Source of the DNA: NORP181 sp047623555
GTDB lineage: Bacteria > Pseudomonadota > Alphaproteobacteria > Rhodobacterales > Rhodobacteraceae
Reading direction: 5' to 3'
Assembly: GCA_047623555.1 (NCBI GenBank)
Contig: JBLHMP010000049.1
Span: 1-30,379, forward strand
Length of the DNA stretch: 30,379 bases
The position numbers and the translations under genes were made by a program. Under the pieces are notes generated by a model. It was given only the letters and a program-made list of their open reading frames with translations. It did not search any database and was not told the DNA's origin. Shown here one piece after another: positions 30,256-30,379 of the stretch (position 1 is the first letter of the stretch; every line of letters starts with the position of its first letter).

Positions 30256-30379
30256 TGAACCAGACCGGGTTTACCGGAGAGCGTAAAGCTTGGAAGGTAA
30301 GTCATGACAAAAGGAAATTCAGGGAACCGTTTTTCGACAGAAGTGCGGGCGCGCGCAGTACGTTTGGTGCTTGAGAACG
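30256..30379 (+). mobile_element. IS3-family insertion sequence, left end
   Basis: TGAACCAGACCGGGTTTACC at 30256-30275, continuing GGAGAG, resembles the terminal inverted repeats of IS3-family elements, and the transposase orfA starts 48 bases inside. The right end is beyond the window. Confidence 0.7.
30304..30379 (+). CDS. IS3-family transposase OrfA, N-terminal fragment
   Basis: An open frame from ATG 30304 to the window edge, 25 residues. MTKGNSGNRFSTEVRARAVR and the following LVLEN match the helix-turn-helix N-terminus of IS3-family OrfA proteins (compare RFSPEVRERAVRMVLEH patterns). GGAAGG lies about six bases upstream. In complete elements a downstream orfB carrying the DDE integrase domain is joined by programmed frameshifting. 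Confidence 0.85.
   Translation, partial: MTKGNSGNRFSTEVRARAVRLVLEN

Overview
The window looks like a chromosomal stretch of a marine-type alphaproteobacterium of the order Rhodobacterales (Roseobacter group). The evidence is the alpha-type SspB, a DUF1476 (F1-ATPase zeta) gene, fumC followed by DUF4169 and ribbon-helix-helix genes, the DctB/DctD pair, RNase E with a long acidic insertion, and a homocysteine methyltransferase accompanied by a free corrinoid protein and a DUF1638 protein. Genus cannot be fixed from what I can see. Both ends lie in insertion sequences: the 3' end of an IS110-type transposase on the left (2-109) and the 5' end of an IS3-family element on the right (from about 30256).

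Layout: 1-330, IS110 remnant plus a small charged ORF. 456-2512, chromate-type operon (rhodanese-ChrB fusion and ChrA). 2614-3132, sspB, convergent with a secreted protein of unknown function. 3957-5745, fumC-DUF4169-RHH, three start/stop-overlapping genes. 5819-6721, class I fructose-bisphosphate aldolase (minus). 6806-9402, cytochrome P450 and a membrane-anchored alpha/beta-hydrolase sharing an ATGA overlap (minus). 9456-10533, ccdA and tusA, divergent. 10627-13629, rne (minus), sharing a two-sided terminator with tusA. 13630-14275, long gap. 14276-17443, dctD-dctB (minus). 17480-19249, purQ-purS-purC (minus). 19413-19730, zeta-like ATPase inhibitor.

19896-24895 holds the parts of a split cobalamin-dependent methionine synthase: homocysteine methyltransferase, free B12-binding protein and DUF1638 protein. 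Two small genes (a two-helix membrane protein and a YbjQ-type protein) lie between the last two, and a convergent methyltransferase/radical-SAM pair sits in the middle on the minus strand. 24897-26104, kinase-like protein and sufE (minus). 26251-26772, putative lipoprotein. 26826-27986, RNase D. 28094-29733, purN-purM (minus). 29862-29938, tRNA with CAT anticodon. Then come a perfect 21-bp inverted repeat, a truncated small Cys-rich gene and the IS3 element.

Together the genes are mainly housekeeping: purine biosynthesis (purC, S, Q, M, N), central carbon (fumC, aldolase, C4-dicarboxylate sensing), RNA turnover (RNase E, RNase D), sulfur and redox handling (tusA, sufE, ccdA), proteolysis adaptor (sspB) and methionine synthesis. 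The most interesting points are the dispersed methionine synthase with its accessory genes, a DctD that lacks the GAFTGA loop needed for sigma-54 contact, a P450-hydrolase pair of unknown substrate, and the tRNA-adjacent palindrome beside an IS-disrupted gene. No CRISPR array or complete prophage was seen.
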